Of a DNA stretch of 64,000 nt, positions 9,871 through 18,251 are shown in pieces. Under the pieces are notes generated by a model. The model saw only the letters and a list, made by a program, of their open reading frames with translations. It ran no database searches and was not told where the DNA came from. The DNA is from Flavimobilis soli. Its GTDB lineage: Bacteria; Actinomycetota; Actinomycetes; Actinomycetales; Cellulomonadaceae. Where the stretch lies: NCBI RefSeq assembly GCF_002564025.1, contig NZ_PDJH01000001.1:1798001-1862000 (forward strand). Direction: 5' to 3'. Both the position numbers and the translations under genes were made by a program. Positions within the stretch are counted from its first letter, which is position 1. Every line of letters starts with the position of its first letter.

Positions 9871-10368
9871 ATGGCTGGCGAGACCATCATCACCGTGATC
9901 GGCAACCTCACCGCTGACCCGGAGCTGCGGTTCACCCCGTCCGGTGCCGCGGTCGCCAACTTCACGGTGGCGTCCACCCCGCGCACCTTCGACCGCCAGA
10001 AGAACGAGTTCGTGGACGGCGACACGCTGTTCATGCGCTGCTCGATCTGGCGCGAGGCCGCTGAGAACGTCGCCGAGTCCCTCACCAAGGGCACCCGCGT
10101 GATCGTCCAGGGCCGCCTCGTGCAGCGTTCGTACGAGACCCGCGAGGGCGAGAAGCGCACCGTCGTCGAGCTGCAGGTGGACGAGATCGGTCCTTCCCTG
10201 CGCTACGCCTCCGCCAAGGTCACCCGAGCCCAGCGCTCGGGTGGCGGTGGCGGCGGCTTCAGCGGCGGCGGTGCCCCCTCCGGTGGCGGGTACCAGCAGA
10301 ACGACCCCTGGGCCACCTCCGGCCCGGCGGCCGGCTCGGGCGGTTTCTCCGACGAGCCCCCGTTCTGA
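9871..10368 (+). CDS. ssb: Single-stranded DNA-binding protein
   Basis: A 165-aa SSB. The OB fold spans about residues 1-115 ([20 protein letters not shown], then [18 protein letters not shown]), followed by a Gly-rich flexible linker (about 122-150) and the acidic tail SDEPPF that recruits replication and repair partners. It coats single-stranded DNA. It has a good ribosome site (AAGGAG) 7-8 nt before the ATG. It lies between rpsF and rpsR in the conserved order. Confidence 0.97.
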   Translation: MAGETIITVIGNLTADPELRFTPSGAAVANFTVASTPRTFDRQKNEFVDGDTLFMRCSIWREAAENVAESLTKGTRVIVQGRLVQRSYETREGEKRTVVELQVDEIGPSLRYASAKVTRAQRSGGGGGGFSGGGAPSGGGYQQNDPWATSGPAAGSGGFSDEPPF

Positions 10369-10394
10369 TCCGCACCGGAACCTAGACAAGACGA

Positions 10395-10427
10395 GCCCCG
10401 TCCTTCCTCACGGGAGGCGAGCGGGGC
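10395..10427 (+). terminator. Weak stem-loop between ssb and rpsR
   Basis: GCCCCG at 10395-10400 pairs with CGGGGC at 10422-10427 around a 21-nt loop. It may be an attenuating or mRNA-processing structure that sets ssb against ribosomal protein expression; there is no U tract. Confidence 0.35.
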
Positions 10428-10451
10428 AGAGCACCTGACAAGGAGCACACG

Positions 10452-10688
10452 ATGGCCAAGGCCGTTGTTCGCAAGCCCAAGAAGAAGTCCAACCCGCTGA
10501 AGACCGCGAAGATCGAGGTCGTCGACTACAAGGACACCGCGCTGCTGCGCAAGTTCATCTCCGACCGCGGAAAGATCCGTGCGCGTCGCGTCACCGGCGT
10601 CTCCGTCCAGGAGCAGCGTCAGATCGCCCGTGCCGTCAAGAACGCGCGCGAGATGGCCCTGCTGCCCTACTCCTCCTCGGCTCGCTGA
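10452..10688 (+). CDS. rpsR: 30S ribosomal protein S18
   Basis: A 78-aa basic protein with the S18 core: [20 protein letters not shown], then [19 protein letters not shown]. It pairs with S6 on the 30S platform. The N-terminal [10 protein letters not shown] replaces the zinc-binding Cys pattern, so this is a zinc-independent (C-) form. It has an AGGAG ribosome site and sits between ssb and rplI. Confidence 0.97.
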   Translation: MAKAVVRKPKKKSNPLKTAKIEVVDYKDTALLRKFISDRGKIRARRVTGVSVQEQRQIARAVKNAREMALLPYSSSAR

Positions 10689-10716
10689 GCGCGCTGAGAC
10701 AGAAAGGCAGAAGAAC

Positions 10717-11166
10717 ATGGCAAAGCTGATCCTCACCCACGAGGTCACCGGTCTCGGTGAGCCTGGCGACGTCGTTACCGTCAAGGACGGTTACGCGCGT
10801 AACTACCTGGTCCCCCGCGGCCTGGCCACGGCCTGGTCCAAGGGCGCCGAGTCCGAGGTCAACGCGATCCGCAAGGCGCGCAAGGCCCGTGAGATCGCGT
10901 CGCTCGAGGACGCCCGTGCGATCCGCGACTCGCTGCAGTCGAAGGCTGTGGTCGTCAAGGCGAAGTCCGGCAAGAGCGGCCGTCTGTTCGGCGCCGTGAC
11001 GACCGCGGACATCGCCGCGGCCGTCGAGGCGTCCGTCGCGCAGAAGATCGACCGTCGCAAGGTCGAGATCGGTCAGCCGATCAAGTCGACCGGTGACTAC
11101 ACGGTCTCCGTCCGCCTGCACCCTGAGGTGTCGGCGAACATCAAGCTCAAGGTCGTCGCCGGCTGA
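10717..11166 (+). CDS. rplI: 50S ribosomal protein L9
   Basis: A 149-aa protein. The N-terminal domain includes [20 protein letters not shown] and the [10 protein letters not shown] signature (residues 27-36), followed by the long helix rich in Ala/Arg/Lys and the C-terminal rRNA-binding domain. It binds 23S rRNA near L1. It is the last gene of the rpsF operon, followed by a strong terminator. In many relatives dnaB follows directly; here a MATE gene on the other strand intervenes. Confidence 0.97.
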   Translation: MAKLILTHEVTGLGEPGDVVTVKDGYARNYLVPRGLATAWSKGAESEVNAIRKARKAREIASLEDARAIRDSLQSKAVVVKAKSGKSGRLFGAVTTADIAAAVEASVAQKIDRRKVEIGQPIKSTGDYTVSVRLHPEVSANIKLKVVAG

Positions 11167-11181
11167 CGGTGTCGTCCTGAC

Positions 11182-11215
11182 GAGGCCCGGTTCCCCTGCG
11201 GGGGAGCCGGGCCTC
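11182..11215 (+). terminator. Rho-independent terminator of the rpsF operon
   Basis: 15-bp stem (11182-11196 with 11201-11215, one mismatch) with a 4-nt loop, 16 bp after the rplI stop and followed by GTGCTTTGT. Confidence 0.85.
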
Positions 11216-11251
11216 GTGCTTTGTCCGGCGCCGGGCTAGTCCTCTCCCGCC

Positions 11252-11302
11252 CGACGGATCGCCCTCCTGCACATCTCACTTGTGCAGGAAGGCGATCGGT
11301 CG
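11252..11302. repeat. Family A palindrome, copy 1 (plus a degraded half copy)
   Basis: 22-nt arms at 11252-11273 and 11281-11302 pair with two mismatches. They contain GGATCGCC...TGCACA and its complement, as in the copies at 49.3-49.5, 59.8-59.9, 61.7 and 62.4 kb. It lies between convergent rplI and the MATE gene, beyond the rplI terminator. A decayed half (GATCGCCTGGGCGCAC) follows at about 11330-11346. Confidence 0.75.
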
Positions 11303-11369
11303 CCTGCTCCCGGTTGGTGGGCACGGCAGATCGCCTGGGCGCACGGCTCATGTGGATCGAGGCTGTTGG

Positions 11370-12710
11370 TCAGGCGCCCGTGACCATCCAGGCGGTCGAG
11401 CGGGCGCGCAGGCCCGTCGTGAGCGCGCGGGCGAGCATGAAGACGCCCGCGAACCCGACCCACAGCCAGACCATGCCGGCCGCGCCGCCGGGCGCGAGGG
11501 CGCGCACGGCGAGGGCGCAAGGCGCGTAGACGACGAGCGTGAGGATGCCCGCCCACGCGAGGTAGCGGCCGTCGCCCGCGCCGATGAGCACGCCGTCGAG
11601 GACGAAGACCCAGCCGCCGAGCGGCATGAGCACGCCCGCGACGACCAGGCCGGCGACGACGGCGTCCTGCACTGCGGCGTCGGACGTGAAGAGAGGCGCG
11701 AGGAGCGGCCCGAGGGCCGCGACGACGACGCCGAGCGCCGCACCGCCGAGGACTCCCCACTGCAGGCAGCGGCGCAGCACGGCGCGCGTGCGCGCGACGT
11801 CACCCGCGCCGAGCGCGGTCCCGACGAGCGCCTGGGCGGCGATCGCGAGGGCGTCGAGGGCGAACGCCGTCAGGCCCCACATCGCGTTGACGACCTGGTG
11901 CCCGGCGAGCGTGAGCGCGCCGAGGCCCGTCGCGACGTAGACGGTCAGGAGGATCGCGAGGCGCAAGGACAGGGTGCGCACGAACAGCGGCAGGCCCTGG
12001 AGGGCCTGCGCCCAGATGCCTGCACGGTGCGGGCGCAGTGAGGCGCCGGCGCGACGTGCGCCGCGGACGACGACGGCGCCGAGGACCACGGCCATGGCGA
12101 GCTGGGCGACGGTTGTGCCGAGGCCGGAACCGGCGATGCCCATACCGACGAGGTGCACGAGCGTGACCGAGAGGATCGCGTTGAGGAGCGCGCCGCCGGC
12201 GGCGACCCATAGGGGAGTGCGTGTGTCCCGCAGGCCGCGCAGCACGCCTGTCGCGGCGAGGACGAGCAGCATGCCCGGCAGGCCGGGCGCAGACCAGCGC
12301 AGGTAGGAGACGGCGTGCGTGGCGACGTGGCCGTCGGCCCCGAGGACGCTGACGGCCCAGGGGGCTGCGGCCAGGAGCGCGACGGCGAGGGCCGTGCCGA
12401 GGGCGACGGCGAGCCACAGGCCGTCGATGCCGGCCTGCAGGGCTTCGGCTCGCTTGCCGGCGCCCGTGCGGCGGGCGACGGCGGCCGTCGTGGCGTAGGC
12501 GAGGAAGATGCACAGCCCGACGACGGTCATCAGGAGGGTCGAGGCGAGCGACAGCCCCGCCAGCTCCGAGGTGCCCAGGCGGCCGACGACGGCCGAGTCC
12601 ACGAGGACGAAGAGCGGCTCGGCGACGAGTGCGCCGAGAGCGGGGAGCGCGAGCGAGACGATCTGCCGGTCCAGGGACTGACCCCTGGGTGACTCACCCT
12701 GTGGACGCAT
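11370..12710 (-). CDS. MATE family efflux transporter (DinF-like)
   Basis: A 446-aa membrane protein with about 12 hydrophobic segments and two MATE-like halves: IVSLALPALGALVAEPLFVL near the start and a matching segment after the central loop. Such proteins expel drugs or metabolites using Na+ or H+ gradients; the substrate is unknown. The ATG at 12710 is preferred; a GTG at 12731 would add seven residues, and neither has a clear ribosome site. It lies opposite to, and between, rplI and dnaB. Confidence 0.9.
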   Translation of the reverse strand: MRPQGESPRGQSLDRQIVSLALPALGALVAEPLFVLVDSAVVGRLGTSELAGLSLASTLLMTVVGLCIFLAYATTAAVARRTGAGKRAEALQAGIDGLWLAVALGTALAVALLAAAPWAVSVLGADGHVATHAVSYLRWSAPGLPGMLLVLAATGVLRGLRDTRTPLWVAAGGALLNAILSVTLVHLVGMGIAGSGLGTTVAQLAMAVVLGAVVVRGARRAGASLRPHRAGIWAQALQGLPLFVRTLSLRLAILLTVYVATGLGALTLAGHQVVNAMWGLTAFALDALAIAAQALVGTALGAGDVARTRAVLRRCLQWGVLGGAALGVVVAALGPLLAPLFTSDAAVQDAVVAGLVVAGVLMPLGGWVFVLDGVLIGAGDGRYLAWAGILTLVVYAPCALAVRALAPGGAAGMVWLWVGFAGVFMLARALTTGLRARSTAWMVTGA

Positions 12711-12724
12711 GGAAACCAATCTTC

Positions 12725-12864
12725 TGTCCACAGGCCGGATCGTTGGAATCCTGCGGAAAACTCGCCGGTGTTAACGCTCGCCACCATGTTATCCCCGGCT
12801 CTGTCCACAGTCTGTGCACGGCCTGTCCTGCGATTCCCACAGCACTGTCCAGGGCTGTGGATAA
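12725..12864. promoter_or_regulatory. DnaA-box cluster in the dnaB upstream region
   Basis: The 12711-13035 gap holds a perfect DnaA box, TTATCCACA, on the minus strand at 12856-12864. A near box, TTATCCCCG, lies at 12789-12797, and TGTCCACAG sequences at about 12725-12733 and 12802-12810. This suggests DnaA acts on dnaB or MATE transcription. It is not called an origin because dnaA and dnaN are absent and no AT-rich stretch is present. The rest of this gap shows nothing else recognisable. Confidence 0.5.
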
Positions 12865-13035
12865 CTCGGTGGACGGGGCATTCGACCCCACACTCCCCGG
12901 AGCGTACGCTGCGCTGGACCCCACCCTCTTCTCGACGCCCTCCCACCGCGCGGCGCATGTCAGAGGTGGGAGGTAGAAAGTCCGTGGGTGGGCAGAGCCC
13001 CCACGGCGCGGCGAGCACGATGATTGAGGAGTCCC

Positions 13036-14400
13036 ATGTCGGTCGAAGAGCTCGAGCAGTTCGGACGTCCGTCCTCGGGCGGATTCGACCGGACCCCGCC
13101 GCAGGACGTCGCGGCCGAGCAGTCCGTCCTCGGCGGCATGCTCATCTCCAAGGACGCGATCGCTGACGTCATCGAGCAGCTGCGCAGCAACGACTTCTAC
13201 CGTCCCGCTCACGAGACGATCTACGACGCGATCCTCGACCTCTACGGCCGCGGCGAGCCCGCTGACGCGATCACCGTCCTCGCGGAGCTGACGAAGCGCG
13301 GCGAGGCCGGTCGGGTGGGTGGCGCCCCCTACCTCCACGAGCTCATCTCATCCGTGCCGACGGCCGCGAACGCCGGGTACTACGCCCGCATCGTGCGCGA
13401 GCGTGCGATCCTGCGCCGCCTCGTCGAGGCCGGCACGCGCATCGTCCAGCTCGGCTACGCCGCCGACGGCGGCGACGTCGACGAGATCGTCAACAACGCC
13501 CAGGCCGAGGTCTACTCGGTCACGGAAACACGAGCGAGCGAGGACTACGTCGTGCTCGGCGAGGTGCTCGGTGGCACGGTCGACGAGATCGAGGCTGCCG
13601 GTCACCGTGGTGAGGGCATGGTCGGCGTGCCGACAGGCTTCGCGGACCTCGACCGCCTCACCAACGGTCTGCACCCGGGCCAGATGATCGTCATCGCGGC
13701 CCGACCCGCGATGGGTAAGTCGACGTTCGCGATCGACATCGCGCGGTCGGCGGCGATCCGGCACAACGCGACGACGTGCGTGTTCTCGCTCGAGATGGGG
13801 CGCAACGAGATCACGATGCGTCTGCTCGCGGCCGAGGCGCGCATCCACCTGCAGAAGCTGCGCAACGGCTCGCTCGGTGACGACGACTGGCAGAAGCTCG
13901 CGAACACCATGGGCAAGATCTCCGAGGCGCCGCTCTTCATCGACGACTCGCCGAACATGTCGCTCATGGAGATCCGCGCGAAGTGCCGCCGGCTCAAGCA
14001 GCGTCACGACCTCAAGCTCGTCGTCATCGACTACCTGCAGCTCATGAGCTCCGGCAAGCGCGTCGAGTCGCGCCAGCAAGAGGTCTCAGAGTTCTCGCGT
14101 GCGCTCAAGCTGCTCGCCAAGGAGCTCGAGGTCCCGGTCATCGCGCTCTCGCAGCTGAACCGTGGCCCGGAGCAGCGCACCGACAAGAAGCCCGCGATGA
14201 GCGACCTTCGCGAATCTGGGTCGATCGAGCAGGACGCCGACATGGTCATCCTGCTGCACCGTGAGGACGCCTACGAGAAGGAGTCCCCGCGCGCGGGCGA
14301 GGCCGACGTGATCGTCGCCAAGCACCGTAACGGCCCCACGGACACGATCACCGTCGCGTTCCAGGGGCACTACTCACGCTTCGTCGACATGCAGGCGTGA
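13036..14400 (+). CDS. dnaB: Replicative DNA helicase DnaB
   Basis: A 454-aa hexameric helicase that unwinds DNA at the replication fork. The N-terminal primase-interacting domain (about 17-120) starts PPQDVAAEQSVLGGML. The RecA-like domain has the Walker A sequence PAMGKST with K228, Walker B VVIDYLQLM, and the conserved LRESGSIEQDAD segment. No intein is present, although mycobacterial DnaB often has one. The ATG at 13036 is chosen for its GAGGAG site 4 nt upstream; a TTG at 13024 would add four residues. DnaA boxes lie upstream. Confidence 0.96.
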   Translation: MSVEELEQFGRPSSGGFDRTPPQDVAAEQSVLGGMLISKDAIADVIEQLRSNDFYRPAHETIYDAILDLYGRGEPADAITVLAELTKRGEAGRVGGAPYLHELISSVPTAANAGYYARIVRERAILRRLVEAGTRIVQLGYAADGGDVDEIVNNAQAEVYSVTETRASEDYVVLGEVLGGTVDEIEAAGHRGEGMVGVPTGFADLDRLTNGLHPGQMIVIAARPAMGKSTFAIDIARSAAIRHNATTCVFSLEMGRNEITMRLLAAEARIHLQKLRNGSLGDDDWQKLANTMGKISEAPLFIDDSPNMSLMEIRAKCRRLKQRHDLKLVVIDYLQLMSSGKRVESRQQEVSEFSRALKLLAKELEVPVIALSQLNRGPEQRTDKKPAMSDLRESGSIEQDADMVILLHREDAYEKESPRAGEADVIVAKHRNGPTDTITVAFQGHYSRFVDMQA

Positions 14401-14421
14401 GCGCACTGGCGAGGCGCTGAC

Positions 14422-15510
14422 CTACATCCAGCGGTTGCGGTGGAAGAGCAGCCACAGGCTCACACCGAGGGCGACCATGAGCCCCAGCGCCATGGGATAC
14501 CCGAGAGCCCAGTGGAGCTCGGGCATGTGGTCGAAGTTCATGCCGTAGATCGCGCCGACGAGAGTCGGCGCGAAGAGGATGGCGGCCCACCCCGAGATCT
14601 TCTTCATGTTCTCGTTCTGCCGCTGGTTGACGAGAGTCGCGTTGACGTTGAGGATCTGCGTGAGCGCCTCACGCAGCTCGGCGATCGCACCAGTGACCCG
14701 CGTCAAGTTGTCGAGAACGTCCTGCAGGTACGCATGCAGACCCGGGTGGATCTCGAGGTGGCCGGACCCCGCCTGCAGGGCCTCGACGACGTCCATGAGG
14801 GGGACGGCCGCGTGCTGCAGGTCGATGATCTCGCGCGTGAGTCGGTAGATGCGCTCGGCGACCGCGTCGTCGCCGTCGAAGACCTGCCGCTCGATCGCCT
14901 CCCGGTCCACCTCGAGGTCTGCGACGACCTGGACATACCCGTCGACGGCGGTGTTGAGGAAGGAGTGGACGATCGACTCTGCGCCCAGGCGAAGCACGGC
15001 GGGATCGCGCGCCAGCCGTTGGACATCCCCCACAGACTCGCCGTCGCGCGCCTGGCACAGGATGACGACCGTGTTGTCGCGCAGCAGCAGGTGGAACTCG
15101 GTGACCTGCACATCCTCGGTGGGGTCGTCGTACGACGCGAGGCGCGCCACCACGAACAGCACGTCTCCGTAACGCTCGAGCTTGGGTCGCTGACCCGCCT
15201 TGAGCAGGTCCTCCACCACCAGCGGGTGCAGGTCCCACGCCTGGCCAAGGTGAGCGACCTGCTCCGCCGTGGGCATGTCGTACTCCAGGACCACCAGCGT
15301 GTCCCGCTCGGTCGCCGCTGTCGCGAACGCTGCCTCAGCCGCGTCGTCGGATGCTTCGACGCCAACCGTCTGGGACTCGAGAACCTGCCCGTCGCGCAGC
15401 CGGGACACGCGCAACGCCGGGAGGCGCGGTTCGGCAGGGGCTGCGTCGTGCCGTGCTACGAGGTCGAGGAGACGCCGCGAACGGTCGTGACGGGTGAATC
15501 TCGCAGGCAT
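14422..15510 (-). CDS. corA: CorA family magnesium/divalent cation transporter
   Basis: A 362-aa CorA-like channel. The large N-terminal cytoplasmic domain is followed by two C-terminal membrane helices (about 305-325 and 336-356). The selectivity motif YGMNF lies between them, followed by the short HMPE loop. Such pentamers let Mg2+ (or Co2+/Ni2+) in. The basic C-terminal end HRNRWM is typical. It converges with dnaB and no terminator is obvious in the 21 bp between them. Confidence 0.94.
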   Translation of the reverse strand: MPARFTRHDRSRRLLDLVARHDAAPAEPRLPALRVSRLRDGQVLESQTVGVEASDDAAEAAFATAATERDTLVVLEYDMPTAEQVAHLGQAWDLHPLVVEDLLKAGQRPKLERYGDVLFVVARLASYDDPTEDVQVTEFHLLLRDNTVVILCQARDGESVGDVQRLARDPAVLRLGAESIVHSFLNTAVDGYVQVVADLEVDREAIERQVFDGDDAVAERIYRLTREIIDLQHAAVPLMDVVEALQAGSGHLEIHPGLHAYLQDVLDNLTRVTGAIAELREALTQILNVNATLVNQRQNENMKKISGWAAILFAPTLVGAIYGMNFDHMPELHWALGYPMALGLMVALGVSLWLLFHRNRWM

Positions 15511-15563
15511 GTGCTCTCCTCGGGAGGTGGTCCCTTCGAGCCTAGTCAGCCGCTGCCCGCCGA

Positions 15564-15677
15564 TCAGCCGCGGCGCCGCAGCCGGACCACCGGGATGGCG
15601 CGGTCCGTCTTCTCCTCGTACTTCGTGAAGCGCGGCATCGCGCCGCCGCGGATCCCGCGCGGGTGACTGAAGCTCAT
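15564..15677 (-). CDS. Candidate 37-aa basic protein
   Basis: A short frame from an ATG at 15677 with a strong ribosome site (CCGGAGGGGAG, 6 nt spacing). The product is 37 aa, highly basic, with PRGIRGG and PRFTKYEEK segments and ending RLRRRG. It has no membrane segment or known motif. The good ribosome site and ordinary codon choice argue for translation; shortness argues against. It sits between corA and an MFS gene, both on the same strand. Function unknown. Confidence 0.45.
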   Translation of the reverse strand: MSFSHPRGIRGGAMPRFTKYEEKTDRAIPVVRLRRRG

Positions 15678-15741
15678 GGCTCCCCTCCGGCTCGTCCGGC
15701 CTCGGCTGCGGCGCCTCGGGATCAGGTGAGGTGCGGCGACG

Positions 15742-17019
15742 TCAGGCGGTCGCGCGCGTGGCCTCGGGCCGGCGGTGCTGGTCGACGACGGCGTTGAGCC
15801 GCTGCGACATGACGAGACCCAGGACGGCGAGCGCCGTGAGGAAGACGGGGAAGGTCCAGGTGCCGACGCCGCTCGAGAGCAGGCCGAACAGGGGCGGCGC
15901 GAGGGTCGACCCGACATACGCGGCCGCCATCTGGACGCCGATGATCGCCTGCGAGTTCTCGCGGCCGAAGTTCGCGGGCGTCGAGTGGATGATCGCCGGG
16001 TAGATCGGCGCGCAACCGAGGCCCGCGATGACGAGCCCGGCCAGCGCGACGACGTCGGTACCGAGGGGGAGCAGCACCATGACCGTGCCGAGCCCGACCG
16101 TCGTGAAGCCCCAGCGGATGAGGAGGCGGTCCCCGATGCGGTCCGCGACGAAGCCTGCGAGGAACCGTCCGCCGGTCACGCCGAGCAGGAACAGCGACGC
16201 GAACGCGGCAGCCGTTGCGGGGTCGACGGCGCGCTCCGTCACGAGGTACGTCGACGCCCACACCATCGCCGTCGTCTCGAGCGCGCAGTACGCGAAGAAA
16301 GCGACGAGCACGGGCGCAACCCCCGGGATGCGCAGCGCACGGGCGAGGGAGAGCGGCGCTGCGTCGTCGGCCTGCGGCTCAGGCGGGACGTCGGCAGCGT
16401 CGGGCGCCCGTAGCGTGTCGACACGACGCCAGAGCGGGAGCGTCGCGACGAGCGCGACCGTGAGGACGACCTGGATCAGCCCGACCGTGCGGTAGGCACC
16501 CGACCATCCCTGCCCGGACGTGAGCGCGTAGCTCATGATGAACGGGCTGATCGACGCGCCCACGCCCCAGAAGCTGTGGAGCCAGTTCATGTGACGCGCC
16601 GCGTAGTGCAGGGCGACGTAGTTGTTGAGCGCCGCGTCGACCGCGCCAGCGCCCAGGCCGTAGGGGATCGCCCACAGGCAGATCATCCAGAACTGGTCGG
16701 ACAGCGAGAACCCGATGAGCGCAGCAGCCGTCATGCCCACGCTCGTCGCGGTCACCAGGCCCGCTCCGAACCGGCGGGTCAGACGGTCGGACGCGAGGCT
16801 CGAGAGGATCGTGCCGCTCGCGATGACCATAGTGACGATGCCCGCGAACGCGAGCGGCACCCCGAGGTCCTTGTGCATGACGGGCCAGCCGGCACCGACG
16901 AGCGAGTCGGGGAGACCGAGGCTCACGAAGGCGACGTAGATGATCGAGAGAAGGGCCGCATACACAGCGGGTCCTGCCTTTCGCACGGGGGTACGCGGTC
17001 TCACTCGAGGCCGCGTCAA
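15742..17019 (-). CDS. MFS transporter (FucP/sugar-carrier-like)
   Basis: A 425-aa, 12-segment carrier. SLGLPDSLVGAGWPVM near the start and the second-half FLAGFVADRIGDRLLIRWGF loop (motif-A-like) match the MFS group that includes fucose- and glucose/mannose:H+ carriers. The exact substrate is unknown. It reads away from the iron-regulated siderophore operon, sharing a 196-bp intergenic region with two iron boxes, but the boxes lie close to the siderophore gene. Confidence 0.85.
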   Translation of the reverse strand: MTRPRVRPRTPVRKAGPAVYAALLSIIYVAFVSLGLPDSLVGAGWPVMHKDLGVPLAFAGIVTMVIASGTILSSLASDRLTRRFGAGLVTATSVGMTAAALIGFSLSDQFWMICLWAIPYGLGAGAVDAALNNYVALHYAARHMNWLHSFWGVGASISPFIMSYALTSGQGWSGAYRTVGLIQVVLTVALVATLPLWRRVDTLRAPDAADVPPEPQADDAAPLSLARALRIPGVAPVLVAFFAYCALETTAMVWASTYLVTERAVDPATAAAFASLFLLGVTGGRFLAGFVADRIGDRLLIRWGFTTVGLGTVMVLLPLGTDVVALAGLVIAGLGCAPIYPAIIHSTPANFGRENSQAIIGVQMAAAYVGSTLAPPLFGLLSSGVGTWTFPVFLTALAVLGLVMSQRLNAVVDQHRRPEATRATA

Positions 17020-17135
17020 GGAGGAGCGTAACCAGCGCCTCCGACCCGGGTCGAATCGATTTGACGGGGGTCAAGCGGGCGGTTGGCGCGGTCCGTCCCG
17101 TCTCACGGCTGCGCCCGCGACTAGCCACGCCGCAC

Positions 17136-17187
17136 AGGTAAGGCTAACCTTCCTTTTCGTGGCCGTACTGAGGTATGGCTTACCTAC
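17136..17187 (+). promoter_or_regulatory. Two tandem DtxR/IdeR-type iron boxes
   Basis: AGGTAAGGCTAACCTTCC at about 17136-17154 and TGAGGTATGGCTTACCTAC at 17169-17187 both fit the DtxR/IdeR dyad (AGGTNAGSCTNACCT form). They lie 29-80 bp before the binding-protein gene. They predict repression of the operon when ferrous iron is plentiful. A third box of the same type is at 35962. Confidence 0.8.
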
Positions 17188-17215
17188 CATGATCATTCCT
17201 CAGGAGGAGACACTC

Positions 17216-18202
17216 ATGTCACGCGCCCGTCCCCGCGCCCTCGCGGCGATCGCCGTTGCCGCCCTCACGCTCACGGGTTGCGCCACCAGCCAGAGCTCCG
17301 CGAACGAGACGACCAAGCCCTCTACGTCATCCGTCACCGTGGAGGACAACAACGGTTCGCAGACCATCTCCCTCCCGCTGACCTCCGTCGTCGCGACGGA
17401 CAACCGCACGTTCGAGACGCTCGAGTCGTGGGGCGTCGAGCTCAGCGCCGCCGCCGTCGCGCTCATGCCCTCGACCATCGGGTACAAGAAGGACGACTCG
17501 ATCATCGACCTCGGCAACCACAACGAGCCCGACCTCGAGGCGCTCGTCGCCGTCGAGCCCCAGCTCGTCGTCAACGGACAGCGGTTCACGCAGTTCCACG
17601 ACGACATCGCCAAGCTCGCGCCCGACGCGGTCGTCCTCGAGCTCGACCCACGTGAGGGCCAGCCCCTTGACGCCGAGCTCAAGCGCCAGGTCACCGTCCT
17701 CGGCGAGGTCTTCGGCAAGCAGGCCGAGGCCAAGAAGCTCGCCGACGACCTCGACGCCGCCGTCGCACGCGTCAAGGCGGCCTACGACCCCAGCCAGACC
17801 GTCATGGCCGTCACCACGTCCGGCGGCGAGATCGGATACATCGCTCCCAAGGTCGGCCGCACGCTAGGCCCCCTCTTCGACCTCCTCGGCCTGACCCCGG
17901 CCCTCGAGGTCGAGGGCGCGACCGACGACCACCAGGGCGACGACATCTCCGTCGAAGCGATCGCCGACTCCAACCCGGACTGGATCCTCGTCATGGACCG
18001 CGACGCCGCGATCGCGGCCGACGACCCCGCCTACAGCCCGGCCGCCGAGGTCCTCGAAGCCTCTGCACCCCTGAGCAAGGTCACCGCCGTCGCCCAGAAG
18101 CAGCTCGTCTACATGCCCGCCGACACGTACACCAACGAAGGCATCCAGACCTACACCGAGTACCTCAACACGCTCGCCGACGCTTTCGAAGCCGCGTCCT
18201 GA
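17216..18202 (+). CDS. Siderophore ABC transporter substrate-binding lipoprotein (YclQ-like)
   Basis: A 328-aa lipoprotein: signal peptide with lipobox LTGC (Cys22), a short Ser/Thr linker, then a helical-backbone periplasmic-binding fold with VVATDNRTFETLESWGVELS near the start, as in FatB/YclQ/CeuE binding proteins. It would bind a ferric siderophore at the outer membrane face. ATG 17216 follows AGGAGG by 8 nt. It is the first gene of an iron-boxed operon with two permeases and an ATPase. Confidence 0.92.
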   Translation: MSRARPRALAAIAVAALTLTGCATSQSSANETTKPSTSSVTVEDNNGSQTISLPLTSVVATDNRTFETLESWGVELSAAAVALMPSTIGYKKDDSIIDLGNHNEPDLEALVAVEPQLVVNGQRFTQFHDDIAKLAPDAVVLELDPREGQPLDAELKRQVTVLGEVFGKQAEAKKLADDLDAAVARVKAAYDPSQTVMAVTTSGGEIGYIAPKVGRTLGPLFDLLGLTPALEVEGATDDHQGDDISVEAIADSNPDWILVMDRDAAIAADDPAYSPAAEVLEASAPLSKVTAVAQKQLVYMPADTYTNEGIQTYTEYLNTLADAFEAAS

Positions 18203-18251
18203 CCCGCACGGGTGCGCGGCCGCCGTGCCGCGCACCCGTGGGAGACGTCTC

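Noticed and set aside
6861..10160. A 1,099-codon open frame on the minus strand opposite the PBP, rpsF and ssb genes
   Set aside because: It is antisense to well-recognised genes, is low-complexity (Arg/Asp/Gly/Val-rich) and follows from high GC at third codon positions. The same applies to other long frames opposite real genes, e.g. at 2997-4685, 31527-32930 and 47324-49354.
12711..13035. Chromosome origin oriC
   Set aside because: DnaA-box-like sites are present, but there is no dnaA/dnaN, no AT-rich unwinding region, and too few boxes for an actinobacterial origin.
13036..14400. Intein in DnaB
   Set aside because: The gene is a continuous 454-codon helicase of normal length with intact motifs.
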